Source of the DNA: Saccoglossus kowalevskii
Taxonomy: Eukaryota; Hemichordata; Enteropneusta; Harrimaniidae
Reading direction: 5' to 3'
DNA: 38,812 bases
Assembly: GCF_000003605.2 (NCBI RefSeq)
Contig: NW_003146296.1
Span: 249,062 to 287,873 of the forward strand
The notes under the pieces are model-generated. The model worked only from the letters and a program-made list of their open reading frames with translations, had not been told where the DNA came from and did not search any database. The translations under genes were made by a program, and so were the position numbers. Positions 12,425-25,049 of the stretch are shown here, piece after piece (the first letter of the stretch is position 1; every line of letters begins with the position of its first letter).

Positions 12425-13640
12425 TGATATGTAAAATGGCATTTTGCAAAATATGGGGACTTTATTTTATTTTTGTAATTTGTGGAAACATTATTTTATG
12501 CAAATCTAAAAACTGTGCACTGCAGGAAACAGTATTTTGTGAAAGGAGCCCTAGGGAATATGAAAAACTAATATGCAAATTGCGGAAACTCAAGGGAACT
12601 ATACCACTATGTTAATTTAAACAACATCATTTCATGTAAATAGAACCACCATGCAAATTAAGGAAGCATTATTTCTTTTAAAGGGGGTCACTATGCAAAT
12701 TAAGAGAATATTATTTCTTTTAAAAAGGATCACTATGCAAATTAAGGGAACATTATTTTATGTAGAAGGAACCACCATGCAAATTAAGGGAACATTATCT
12801 TATGTAGAAGGAACCACCATGCAAATGAAAGGAACATTATTTTATGTGGAAGGAACCACCATGCAAATTAAGGGAACATTATTTTATGTGGAAGGAACCA
12901 CCATGCAAATTAAGGAAACATTATTTTATGTAGAAGGAACCACCATGCAAATGAAAGGAACATTATTTTATGTAGAAGGAACCACCATGCAATTTAAGGG
13001 AACATTATTTTATGTAGAAGGAACCACCATGCAAATTAAGGGAACATTATTTTATGTAAAAGGAACCACCATGCAAATTAAGGGAACATTATTTTATGTA
13101 GAAGGAACCACCATGCAAATAAAAGGAACATTATTTTATGTAGAAGGAACCACCATGCAAATTAAGGGAACATTATTTTATGTAGAAGGAACCACCATGC
13201 AAATTAAGGGAACATTATTTTATGTAGAAGGAACCACCATGCAAATTAAGGGAACATTATTTTATGTAGAAGGAACCACCATGCAAATTAAGGGAACATT
13301 ATTTTATGTAGAAGGAACCACCATGCAAATTAACAGAGAACTATTTCATGTAAATAGAACCACCATGCAAATTAAGGGAACATTATTTCTTTTAAAAGGA
13401 ACCACCATGCAAATTAAGTGAACATTGTTTTATGTAAAAGGAACCATTATGAAAATTGCGGGAACATTATTTCTTTTAAAAGGGATCACTATGCAAATTA
13501 AGGGAACACTATTCAATAGTAATGGGCTCTATGCAATGTTTATTTAATGTAAAAGACCATTATAGAAATTAAAGGAACATTATTTTGTGTAAAATGAGCA
13601 ATTATGCAAATAGGAAAGGCCATTATTTCATGCAGTTTTC
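12425..13640 (+). repeat. Minisatellite, 42-bp unit, about 18 well-conserved units with decayed flanking units
   Basis: From 12651 the 42-bp unit (ATGCAAATTAAGGGAACATT then ATTTTATGTAGAAGGAACCACC) repeats 18 times, with a nineteenth partial unit at 13407. Central units are nearly identical; edge units diverge, and recognisable remnants extend from about 12425 to 13640. Because 42 is a multiple of three and one frame lacks stops, a 256-codon open frame (12651-13421) crosses the array as repeats of MQIKGTLFYVEGTT. It has no splice context, no domain and no sign of selection, and the other five frames are closed in each unit, so I treat it as incidental. All but one unit start carry the POU octamer ATGCAAAT. 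Confidence 0.95.
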
Positions 13641-16157
13641 AGCAGTAATGCAAACAGAAAGAGTCACATGACAAAAGATTATATTCATTGTCATTGACTA
13701 TATTTCAGGACTTTGACCAATTTATAATTGGCTTTGTGTAAGAATAATGGCAACTTATTAAAATGACACGTACATTTAGTATAAACAAACAATGCATGTT
13801 ACATGGCTTGTAAATGTTACATGGAACCTATTCTGAACACAATTCAATTTATAGCAGACGATTTCAGGTATATGCTGGTAATAAAAATAAGTTTCACACA
13901 AATCAATGACACCACGATGCTCAAATGCCCAGTTTCTGGAAGGTTCCATTAATGACGCCACCATTCAATAAAAGTGGGATATTCCTCATTCATGTAGTCC
14001 CTCCGAAATAAACATACATCCCCTAATACAAGAGTGGTACATGCCAAAACACTTCCGACCAATGACATTTGTTTACATTTTGGAGTTTACCATTCTCAAG
14101 TGTAGGGATATGAAATACAGCCGAGGGACTAAATTTGTACATCTTTACACTGGTAATGAATTACCATATTATGCAAATCAAATAAACATGATCTACGTGT
14201 CAATCAAAAATTGAACTGAATCTCACATACCTTATCAATTCTCGTTACTTAGGTGTACTGAGTCCCTGCCGACGATGGATAGGACACTTATAATTATATC
14301 CACTTATTTCATACAAACAACTGTCGTACACCTATTTACCACGTGCAAGTTTTAATAATGCCTACAGGATGAAAAGGTCAATGGCTTGTGTCATGTGACT
14401 AGAAGCCAAGGCAACCCATTCCCCTTTCAGGAGATAAATTCAGGTAGAAATGGATTAGACCATTTTGTATGAAGGGTAGGAAGCTATCACAAATGTTATT
14501 CATATTTCATAAAGTTAGAATTCATAGATTTCACTGAAATTAAGCAGGATTTCGACCATTTGAATCCCATGGTCAGCTTTGTTATCTCTCAAAAAAGTAA
14601 CTAATTTTTGTTTTCAAATATTTTCAACTGTTTTGATAAAGACCTGCAGCCAATAAAAAAATTATGTTAATTAACAAAAAAATTAACATAATACATAAGA
14701 AATACATAAAAATGTGCTAAAAGTTGCACTAAATTTTTTAGGAGGAGGGAGAATGGTGTTCAAAGGGATACACAAAAACTTCTGCTCTATTTTAAAAATG
14801 AAATGGTTTTTGCATAATAGCACTGGTCAAGATTACGAGGTATTACAAAAAATAAAACTGATGTAAAATCATACAATGTTATTCCAAAGCGTAATCCCAG
14901 ACTGCATTACTTAAGTTGTGGCTTTTCAGTGATATGTTATGAATCAAAGAAAAATGTACTACCTGAACTACATTGCAAAATTATGTCAACGCCACAACAG
15001 TTGTAAATACGACTCTCATTCGAGATTTTGACTATTGTTTCGTTTGTCTGAATTGAAAAGCCTCATGCATATTCATGGAGACAACATAACTGAAATCAAA
15101 CGATCACCATTACTGTTGAATGATAATTTTATTCACTTGATAAACTAAAATGTATTTAACTACAATCGAAACCAGCCGTCAATAATACAAGTTCTCTAAT
15201 TCATATCTTAACAAAAAAAAAAAATGAAATCTAAGTTTAAAAAAAATATATATATATATACATATATTGAAATTGCACATTGCTGTGTATTATCGCAAAT
15301 AAAAAATCAACAGAGTTGGCTACTTAATACATTCTTAATATCATTGGCAAGAATCTTCGCTACCATCCCAGGCTTCCGTTGAGCGTCAAATTATTTAAAC
15401 ATTGTTTTTCTGAGCAAATCATGTCATTAAGTCATAATTGGCCGTAGAAAAAATATGATATTTTTGCAATTCATGTAGCAAAATATAAATACACTACTGA
15501 GATACAGACTTATTAAACATTAAATTTTCCTGATGTTCAACCATTTTCTTAGAATAGTTTCTGATAGACCTTTTACTGGTTTCTGCGTCACATAGTATTT
15601 TTGTCAAAATATGTCATAATTTTTCGGCATATTGTCATTCTTGTTCCCAATCTATTGTTATTAAATAACTAAGACAAGATAATATCAATGTGATGAAACA
15701 TCAAATGTTCGCAGATAAACTTTCAACTTATAAGTACAGTGGACTTTGAAAATGTGCAGTCGCTTTGTACAAACTTGAGTAAACATGATCACGCGCATCG
15801 AACATGCACGAACTTGAAACGAAACTGCATCATAACTGACGTAATCAAACTGTACATCACATGTACATGAAACCCACAAATCGTTTATTGGAGCGACATC
15901 AGCAGTGGTATAATTACTAATTCGGCATTGATGCCCGATGAAAGGTTAACAGGAGCCTAGTCGTCTATCAATTAACCTCTATCATCCTTCATTTGTTAAA
16001 ATATTAGTGCTTATTTTTCTCAGTAAGAAAATCGGTTTAAAATTAACTCTATGAAGTACATCGTGAATGCAAGCCACATAAACATGCTGGTTGAGTTATT
16101 CCCTGAGTCTACAACATGGTTGAATTTGTTACTTAACAAAAATAGTCGCGGGTTTTA
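13641..16157. other. Intergenic, AT-rich, no supported gene
   Basis: AT-rich unique sequence with an isolated octamer at 14171, a hairpin at 14661 and a TA run near 15248-15262. No open frame of note apart from two of 62-64 codons without features. Confidence 0.6.
14661..14692. repeat. Perfect 12-bp hairpin
   Basis: ATTATGTTAATT and AATTAACATAAT pair around an 8-base loop. It is AT-only apart from one G/C pair and sits in intergenic DNA; probably a chance or MITE-derived palindrome. Confidence 0.6.
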
Positions 16158-16638
16158 ACCATTAGAAACTGGATGGTAAATTTTGAAAAGAAGATCTGTA
16201 TAAAAAAAAATTCACAGAGAAAATCATTAAAAAAGTTACAGCAACATGATAAATATGAAAAAACAGTATTCTCAGGAGTGAACAGTCCAGCATTTTCACC
16301 GATGATAAACTCTCAGAAAACTGTACTTTAGAATAGTTGTTGAAACTCTCCCTAACAGCGCAACAAAACTATCCCTACATGTGCAACACTTATAAATTTG
16401 GTTGTTCAGGATTGCCTTAAATTTGAGGTGTTTTCTTGACTTTAGCTGTTTTCAACGGCTCCTAGACTGGCGTTCACAGCAGCTCACACAGAGTCTAGAG
16501 AAATACATTGTATAGCAGTGCTCGTCCAAGCAACATAGAATATTCCGTAGCTCCGCCTCCGTGAATAGATGAAAACTGAGTGAAGTAACAAATAAATTGC
16601 ACAGAAAACCTGCCACCTCCCCCAATAGTTTCTAATGG
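16158..16638. mobile_element. 481-bp element with 13-bp perfect TIRs (ACCATTAGAAACT)
   Basis: ACCATTAGAAACT (16158-16170) and AGTTTCTAATGGT (16626-16638) are exact inverted repeats. The interior is AT-rich and non-coding. The element sits about 90 bp past the gene's poly(A) signal. Single related ends occur at 10719-10728 and 8121-8130. Confidence 0.62.
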
Positions 16639-16729
16639 TCTCAACCAATTTTAAAAAGAATTCCAGTACAGTATTGGTTGCAAACTATCACAAACAAAAG
16701 TTATAAAATTTGTGATTACAATTCTGTTA

Positions 16730-16735
16730 TTTATT
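16730..16735 (-). promoter_or_regulatory. Candidate polyadenylation signal AATAAA
   Basis: On the minus strand AATAAA lies about 166 bases past the TGA stop. It is followed within about 45 bases by a GT-rich stretch (TTTTGTTTGTG), the usual arrangement of a cleavage and polyadenylation site. This gives a 3' UTR of roughly 190 bases. No transcript evidence is available. Confidence 0.55.
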
Positions 16736-16900
16736 TAAATACATGAAATATACAGCAATATGTACACTTATCGTTACCCCATACCTATTTCATCATTAGA
16801 TCCAACAACATTTCTACTGATTCTATTAGAGAAGAAATGAATGCAGGGAATTATTTTGTAGATAGGTTTAAGATAATTGATTTTTATATATTTTTTTTTT

Positions 16901-17626
16901 TCATCTTGCAGTGACTTGCAAGTCACTTGCCTCAGGTTTTTGTGATCTTGGAGTGGATTCTTCAAGTGGGATACCGGGATACGGTGGAATATTGAACACC
17001 ATTTCACGTGAACGCTCCATGTTTTGTAGACTTGCTTTCAGTTTATCCAATTGTGCTGGTGAACTGTCTGGATACCTGTACAGTTCTGGTGACATGTTGC
17101 TGTTGTTGAGGCCCTGTCTACTGTTACCACGGTATGGTGATTGCAGGTACTCGCTTTTGGACACCGAGTGCGTGATTCCACCGCCTTTTAGAGGTACCAC
17201 GGGTAGATTCTGAAATCTAGGCGATGTAGAATGACTAACAAACCCACGACATATTTTCATTTTATCCGACCGATCAGGATTTGAGCGTGAGGTTGCCGAC
17301 CCTACACTGCCTACTCTCAGACTACCCACAGACTCTAAACCGCTAATCCACCGCACGTCCTCCTGCACGTTTTCATCCATCCTTTGTATCACCGACGTTT
17401 TATCGAGTATTGCCATTTGTCGAGAGCCAGGTTTCTTGGTCGTCACTCTCTTGTACTGGTGCCGGTTTAATATCTCTTTCTTTGGTGAAAACGTAACCGA
17501 CCGGGATCCTCTACTTTTGACAAAGACAGAGTTGTAGTAGGACTTGTCTCTCAGCGACGGTGCCGTCTCCATTCTCTTACACTGCAGAGGTTCAAAATAG
17601 ACATTGCCATGGTAACCCCTCCATGC
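16901..17626 (-). CDS. Exon 3 CDS (residues 366-606, stop): Ser/Arg-rich C-terminal region
   Basis: Terminal coding exon with 241 codons and TGA. It begins at GCATGG after the acceptor TTCTTGTCTGTTTGTAG, in phase with exon 2, so translation enters at AWRGYHGNVYFEP rather than at the internal Met 384. The region is basic and rich in Ser, Arg, Lys, Pro and Tyr, with no transmembrane segment. A short motif RSVTF (residues 407-411) fits the protein phosphatase 1 docking pattern [RK]-x-[VI]-x-F (family knowledge; binding is inference). Several Ser-Pro and Thr-Pro dipeptides are possible kinase sites. A predicted short helix with Leu/Lys/Glu spacing (about 554-576) precedes a Pro-rich PPYPGIP segment near the C-terminus. 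Local GC content is higher than in the surrounding introns, as expected for coding DNA. I cannot assign a family. Confidence 0.84.
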   Translation of the reverse strand, partial: AWRGYHGNVYFEPLQCKRMETAPSLRDKSYYNSVFVKSRGSRSVTFSPKKEILNRHQYKRVTTKKPGSRQMAILDKTSVIQRMDENVQEDVRWISGLESVGSLRVGSVGSATSRSNPDRSDKMKICRGFVSHSTSPRFQNLPVVPLKGGGITHSVSKSEYLQSPYRGNSRQGLNNSNMSPELYRYPDSSPAQLDKLKASLQNMERSREMVFNIPPYPGIPLEESTPRSQKPEASDLQVTAR

Positions 17627-17833
17627 CTACAAACAGACAAGAAATATTGATAAATTTCATAATTTAAGAAAAAAGTCCTCAAATGTTAAAGTATCCCAAT
17701 TTTGTTAAAATTTTACAAGCACTGTTTATATTGATCATTTTGATCATAGCGCAAACAACAGTTTATGTGGTCAGAAAGTGATAGACTAGACAATTTGTCA
17801 TGGTAGAAAACGACACATCTATTTGTCTACTTG

Positions 17834-17852
17834 CCCCCCCCCCCCCCCCCCC
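17834..17852 (+). repeat. 19-base C homopolymer
   Basis: Uninterrupted C run in intron 2, 208 bp from the exon 3 acceptor (G run on the transcribed sense strand). Confidence 0.95.
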
Positions 17853-20800
17853 GCCAAATTCTGATGTTGCAACTTGTTTTCTAAAACTATTTTTTCAGCT
17901 TTTTCCTCTGTATACAGCAACTGACTAAGCAAGTGAATGTAATGATTATTGGAAATATCAATGCGAATATGTATATTAGACCAGTGCAAAACACAATTCG
18001 TTATAATTTGGGCATCATTAATTATAATTTTCAACATACTGTTAAACATAGAAATATAGAAATTAAAATCTTCTTTTATTCTTTTCATCGCTGAGGTCAT
18101 CTGTTATTAAAATTCACAAAATAAAAAAAAAAAATGTTCAAAATTTTATCAAGACCTGTAGCCAAGAGAAATTATTTTCATTTGATTCAAGCATAAAAAA
18201 CTAAAAATTTTCAAAATGCTGTTAAAAAATTTTGGCGGGAAAAATTAACGCACTGATAGTAGAACATATTTTACTCCACGTGTTGACATCAGCATTTGGC
18301 GCCTAATGTACGACGACGTGTTAAAATCAACTTTAGTGCTATTGGTGAAACCGGAATTACACATGACTGATGTCTCACCATCAATGTCACCGGTTTAGCT
18401 TTCATGAGAACTTGTCAAGCAAAATGCTTTGTATTGTCGTCTACGGAATGCGATTATGGACCTGATAAAGCATGGAATTCAGCTCCTTCAGGTTTTAAGT
18501 CTTAGAAATAAAATTTTTGTTTTCGTTGGTTCTTTTTTTTTCCTTTCAATGAGTGAATGGCAGACACCAACTGGAGAAGTACACAAACTTGAATGCCCGT
18601 TAAAAATTCATCCCCCTAAATAAATGCATGCAATGTTGAGTACCACTTGAAGTTATGAAGCCCACAAAATTCAAATCCTCCCACTATTCCTCCCTCACAC
18701 ACCCACACAAATTCAGAGTTACAAACATACACCTGGGGATGTTTAAAAAAAAAATTAAATAAAATAAAAAATGACTAATTCACAAACTTCAAAAGCATTT
18801 GTTCTACAAATTTGCAATTTTTCAGTGTTTACCGGTAATACTAATCAAACATCTCAGCAAGAAACTATAAAAACAACAACTTTATTGGTATTAGTAGTTT
18901 TGGCGGGAAACTGATCGGCACCTGTTGCTTGGATACAAAATGTACAAAGAATCCGGTTTTGTAAAATTGTAGACATGAAGGGGGATACTGTAAAACTATA
19001 TAATGTTTTGAAGTTACTGAGGTCAGTAACTTAGGGGAGCATAAATTGAGTAGAATTTATAAAATCACACACATGCACGTAACAATGACTGTGATAAACC
19101 TGTTTTACACTCCATCCACTATGACATCAAAGTGGTGTAAAAGCAAACTGTCTTGAAGTGACCTTGTGGTATCACATGGTTAACACTATTGACCTATATA
19201 GGGGAAAACTGTGGGAACCGCTAGCACAAACATAATAGCCAACCACAGAATGCCATTCTTCCAGCTCTGTATTTGCATCATCTATTGATTCACTCACCCG
19301 CCATGGTTACAGTTGAGATTGGTGAAAGAATTCGATACAAAGCTTCGGGAGGAGCTACTGAACGACACAACAGAGGGCGATGACATTTGCACCGCAGATT
19401 TTGTTTGTCCCGGATTCAAATCAATTGCTCTGTGAGTGCGCTACGGCAACTAGGATCAGGATTAAGGTTGCTAAGCAGCCAAACTGATTGATGGCTTCCT
19501 ACTTTTTTTTGTATCTTTTCTTTCCGTTCTCTGTGACAGATGAAATATCACTCACAGTACTACTATCTTGACTTTGTATTTTGCCTGGCTCTGTTTGATC
19601 GAAAACTTTTTTTTTTGTCACTAGCTGAATGAAAAAACATACTTACATAAATACAATTTTCACATTTAAAAAAAAAAAATTAAGAGGATATTGCAATATC
19701 ATAGCTGTGACATGTTCTTTGGAAATTTACGAACATTTCTAGTTGCAAAATGTAAACAGAGAACAGAATTCCCTGTAATCTGGCAATAGATTTTGAAGCA
19801 AAAATACTAAACTAAAGTTGAAACATAAATTCAACCTGAATTTCATTGATAGTTTTACCAACTGTAAAAAAGCGTATGACGGGAAACAAAAATAACCGCT
19901 AATCAGTGCTTGCTAACAACATTCCAAATGCCAATCATTAAAGAGTATGCTTGGTCTGTCACGAGTGCAAACATACAAAATCAAAATTTGGTTATTTTCT
20001 ACTATCGACGATCAGTACAGGGTTTCTAAATAAGCAAATAAAAGCCCTGTACTGTGACAGACTAGCGGCACTCGCAACACTATAAGCTAAACATTTGTTT
20101 TTCCCTTTTGTGCGCTGTGCTTTATTTTTCCAGCTTGTGTACACGAGGGCATTCCTTTTTTTTCCATAAATAACAAGAAAAGCCGAGCAAATGGCATTTT
20201 GTGAACAAACTGATTCATTTGTAAGCTCGTAATAGAACCGATGCAAACGTTTCAATAACCCACCTCCCCCCTCTGACCTGCACTGTCATTTGTACTGTGA
20301 TGCCTCAAGCAAAGTTGTCACTAATATGTTTATTTTAGGAGAAGAAAAAAAACGCCAAAATGAATGTTTTTCTCCCCGAGTGCACCTACATGACCCTCCT
20401 GGGAAAAACCTATGTCAATAGATGAAGCTAACAAAAAAAAAAAACACAAACTGTGAAGGGAGAAGACAGCAGAGAAAAGAATCGGAGCGCGCAATGAGAC
20501 ATAAATCTCCCGTACTTGGGACACTTGGTTGTTGTGTATTGGGATATCCATCGGAAGCAGGTGGTCCCCCTAAAACGTTCTCATCACATCAAGCATATCG
20601 GTTGAGCAATCACAATCCACTTGTTCATTAAAAACTCACAAAAAACAGGACAAAAATATTATTTTGTGTTGTGAATTTAGCACATTTTTTTTTACCCCAT
20701 AGTTATAGGGGTTTACGTAATCTGCAGCCATGTTACAGTTGTTAAACTTAACACTCTGACACGTTGTTAAGGTTATTTGCTCTGTCCCAAGTACATGTAA

Positions 20801-21683
20801 ATCAAAAATGAAAATAATCTATTCCACCAAAAAATATCACACTCCAAGAGAGAAAAAAAAATTGACACTTATACTTAGAAGCATGTTGAAAAAAAAAAAA
20901 AATGTACTGCATCTGATGGCATGTACACTAACAATGGCAGAAAAAACGGTTTAGAAATTAATCACCAGTTTTTCGTAACGATCTACAATTGAACTGTGTA
21001 CCAGGGGGCAATTGCTAGGTTAAGCATTGTTTACTACATTATTGGTCAATAAATAGATGTTTTCACCAAAACTCACATTTTTCTTCTCAGTACTATAATT
21101 ATTTAAAGTGTGCTCCAATTTAAGAGGAATTGACCTCTGACCTGTCCCACAAACATTTCATTGCAGCTATTTTGTATTTTGACTCTTGCCAGAAATCAAC
21201 AAGTTCACTTCAATTACCTCTTGAACAATTGTGATTGCATTTCATTGTATTATTTGTGCATTTATATTTATTTACTTCAGTGAACATTTCCGCTGGGAAC
21301 AAATTTGATAAAATGGAATAAGTTGACTTTCTACAATCAACAATTTTCTCAATTAGAATAATTTTTACTGATATGCATTTTTACTGTTCTGAATGCTGTT
21401 TTCTGTTCTGAATATATTTCACACATCACTTTTCAAATGATATAAAATCCAATTCTTAATCACCATACTTTATATCATCTGACTTGTTCTGTCATCTGAT
21501 TCCAAAAAAAACACACACAACCAAAAACATTTAAATGCTTTTTTAAAAATGTATACGTTTGATAAATTTTGGCCGTTATTGTTCTGGTTACCTGAAAGCA
21601 TTACAATGTCTGAGCTGCGTCATGTTCGAAATTGTAACGTTTACAACACACGCTGTTGTCGCCAAGCACACGTACAAAATTTA

Positions 21684-21795
21684 TGTTGATAAACAGTGTA
21701 TTTCCCAGAACCCAATGCACCAGTACCAGTGATGAGTGTGAATGCAAGTTTTGATCTGGTTGTGATGTGCCGTAAATACCGACCTCTGAGTTCGT
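21684..21795 (+). repeat. Dispersed direct repeat, copy 1 (copy 2 at 22617-22700)
   Basis: Shares TGTTGATAAACAGTG, AGAACCC(A/G)ATGCA, TGTGATGTG and TAAATACCGAC with 22617-22700 in the same order about 0.93 kb away. Origin unknown. Confidence 0.55.
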
Positions 21796-22616
21796 TCTTC
21801 CTAATATATACAGCATAGTGATGTATTGAATAAGCAATATAGACGATAAAACATTTAATTTTGAATATTAATGATTAATACTACGCATTGATAGATACAT
21901 TAGACTATGATGTATATTATGAAAATGCTATTCTTGTATCAAAATCTGAGAATTTATTTGATGGAAGGACAACATTTTATAATATGCATGTGCACTGGTT
22001 ATTTTGGTACGTACATGTACAATAACAGTGGTTTTGATTTTTTATCTAATGAATATGTGGTGTATCCTGCAATAATGCAGCATTTTTAGTTTAGGGTTAG
22101 TCATAATATTAAACATATTAGTCATAGTATTAAACAATTAACAACAATATTAACAAAAAATATATGTTTTCATTTATATCGCATCTATAAACGCTGATTT
22201 TCTAAATAGTTACTAGTGAATGGCGACAACACAATGTTACGTGCCAGGGATTTTAAGGTCAAAACACCAACGCAAGTATATGCTTGACAGCCTCTGACGA
22301 TTTTAGCTCTCGGGGTCGGAACTTTAAAAGTAAGTTTGAATACAAACTTAATTGTAAATACAAAATCTGAATCCAAATACAATAACAATGACATTGACTT
22401 TAAATGCCCTTGTGGAACAATATGACGACACCCCAAGCTAAGCAGATAATGGCCAAAGGTTCATGAAAGTAAGGAAGTGTACCGGTAACTTTGATCGATA
22501 TCATATCATTGATCAATGTGGGTTGCTTGTTATAAGATATGGTTAAAGCGCCAGTATGACTGTGCAGTGTCATGTTTCAACACATTAGTTGCCGTTTATC
22601 GCATGTATGAGATTCG

Positions 22617-22700
22617 TGTTGATAAACAGTGATTTTATGAGAACCCGATGCATTCCACCTGTGATGTGATGTGCACTAAATACCGACTTTGAGTTTCTCG
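22617..22700 (+). repeat. Dispersed direct repeat, copy 2
   Basis: Shorter partner of 21684-21795, with internal deletions relative to it. The 22.8 kb MITE lies about 100 bp further on. Confidence 0.55.
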
Positions 22701-22798
22701 ATGCATTCCTATCATTCCAGAAATATTAAATAGTTGCTGGAGTCTCCGGTTTTTGTGGTATTGATTTAATTATGCAACGAAAAAAGTCGCCATATGTG

Positions 22799-22932
22799 TT
22801 AAAGGGCAGTGGTCGCCACGCAGCGCATGCTCGAATTTCATGTAAACAAACAATGTATTTTACACGCATTGTATACGTCGAATATGAGTCCCATATGAAA
22901 TAGAACTCGGCACGACGAAAACCACCCTTTAA
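22799..22932. mobile_element. MITE-like element, 134 bp, TTAAAGGG...CCCTTTAA termini
   Basis: Left end TTAAAGGGCAGTGGTCGCC and right end CGAAAACCACCCTTTAA are imperfect inverted repeats of the same type as the element at 8403. The interior (TGTATTTTACACGCATTGTATACGTCG, then GAGTCCCATAT) recurs near 319-381 and 3213-3289, which ties those fragments to one family. Confidence 0.75.
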
Positions 22933-24666
22933 TATATGGGGCCTATAATCTTGCATGCGTGGCATGAACACCAGCCTTTAAAGTGTGCTGTACGCGGACA
23001 GTAGTACTTCAACCCTTTGACAGACAGATTTGTTCTCGCCAAAAATTCAGAGAAATATTTTTCCCTTTTTGTAAAATTTTCACTAAATTTCATCATTATT
23101 TTAAAACCATACAGACAGTTTTATATATTGGTTTTGATTAAAAAGTTTGTCAATTTTTATCAACATTTTATGTGGGGGAGGGAGGGGGGGGGAGGAGGAG
23201 AGACTGTACAAAATCATGTTGTGGATGATACCAAAAGTTGACAATGGTGATAAAAAATTTACGTTCCCACTTTGCAAACTTCTGTTGTACGATCTCCTGA
23301 CCAATATTTAGAAAGATAACGAAAATTTAACTGGTAGAATTTGATTTTAAGCAGATATCTCAAATTAGACGAAATTTGTAAAAAATAGACAAAAAAACAA
23401 TGGAGTTAAGGGGATATGTTTGTCTTAACGCTAAGACTTTCCAGTTATCGCAAAATAAATGGCGAGAAAGTTACGACAGGATATCTACTTTAAATGTACC
23501 ATGTTTTTGGGCTAAAACAGCATAACTTATGTGGGAAGTGTAACCCCCCCTTCCCATATTTAAGGTTGTAAAATCTTGTCATAATCACTCAAAAGATAGA
23601 CATTTTTGTATATAACCGCTCTGCGTTTGTTAACTGTAATAGGAAAGGTGATTCTCAGTCAGAGATTACAAGGATCCCACAGATCTGTCAACTTTCAGTT
23701 AAAGAGAATAATCTTGCAAAAGTTTAGGAGTAACGGATGGTTATAAATCACAGTTTGGGAGTGTGACCTTTGACATGGGATGGTCACACAGACAGTTAAT
23801 AATCTGGATCGCTTTGTTAAGCGCAATGCTCTTGTGTCACTATTTGTAGTTGAAATGCAACACAAAGATGAAACACTAATAACTCAGTACCGTGCTCATC
23901 GAATACATCTATTGTGGTTTGTAGGTTTCACTCCATCATTAAAGTCTGTATCAATGGCGCGGGGTCACTTTAAAATAGACACCCATGAATGGAGTCCCCT
24001 CTATGTTGAAAACAACAAAACTTTTGTAAGGGACGGCATGCTTGTATGTATGTATGTGTAACTGTTTCATTGAATGGGTTACCAGAACAACCAAGTCTTT
24101 GATTTGTGGGATGAATTTTTTTTGTGAAAGCCAATCGCTTTTGACGTGACTATTGACTACAATATTGGAGGTAGTACTCATGCACCTGGGGCCAACATTT
24201 TCAATATTACCAGTCCAAATGTGGTTGAATTGGATTCAATTTCAGAACTTTTAAGTGCTGTGATGACGCTACGTGGTTTACTATTGGATTATACATTAGT
24301 AATGATTCACTCATATAGCGTCGTTTACGAGTATTCTCATACTTCGCTGTGGGATTCAGATGTGCTATTACGAGTATTCTCGTACATCGCGTCTTAAGGG
24401 TTAAATAAAATAATCAAGTTATTGAGTCAAGGACATATATCCTTGCTGTACTCGGGAAATAAGTCATTTGAAGACAAATCAAGACCTATTAGATCTAATC
24501 ACTCTTGCAATCCAGAGTATTTTACATCTTCCCTAATCACTCGCATTACTATGCCCTGGAGAGCCATTCCTAGCTCACCAACTATTTTCAAAAAAGAATG
24601 CCAGTGAATTGTAAAATTTGTTGCCAAAAAAAAATCCCAAATACATATGATTGAATATATTGCCGA

Positions 24667-25049
24667 AAATCCGAAATTTTATACACGTTCAAATCTGGTT
24701 AACATATCCGGTAATCCCATTAGCGGTGATTAATGCGGATCCGGATCCGGATTCGATATTCACATCATTCTGGGTAATCTACTTCATCTCACTGAAACTA
24801 ACAATGTGATTTCTTTTAACTTGCACTGAGGACCGGAAAAGCTTGCAGAACCGCCTACTTGACTTCAATCACACATGATACAATCACGTCGGATGTGACA
24901 ACGCCTAGCGGCTATACTACGAGAGCGTTGTCAATTTCATGGTGATGTCGGCTGATTACAGAGTTATACCAATAAAATATGATAAATATATCATTTCAAT
25001 ATTACCTTACATATTGAAAATATAAACATAATGACATTAAAATCATACA
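24667..25049 (+). repeat. Left arm of a large inverted repeat
   Basis: Positions 24667-24857 are matched in reverse complement by 25999-26190, including GGATCCGGATCC runs, ATTACCGGATATGTTAAC and AAGCTTTTCCGG. Positions 24936-25048 are matched by 25519-25628. The two matched blocks are separated here by 78 bases and, on the right, by the N gap. The structure looks like a foldback or long-TIR DNA element, or a palindromic duplication. No transposase is visible. Confidence 0.8.

Noticed and set aside
12651-13421. 256-codon open frame made of 14-residue repeats
   Set aside because: It is the consequence of a 42-bp minisatellite whose unit is a multiple of three; no domain, no exon signals, and the flanking decayed units break the frame.
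12425-13640. CRISPR-like array
   Set aside because: Units are contiguous without distinct spacers and the genome is eukaryotic; it is a minisatellite.
16911-17213. 100-codon plus-strand open frame
   Set aside because: Antisense to exon 3, which has splice and phase support.
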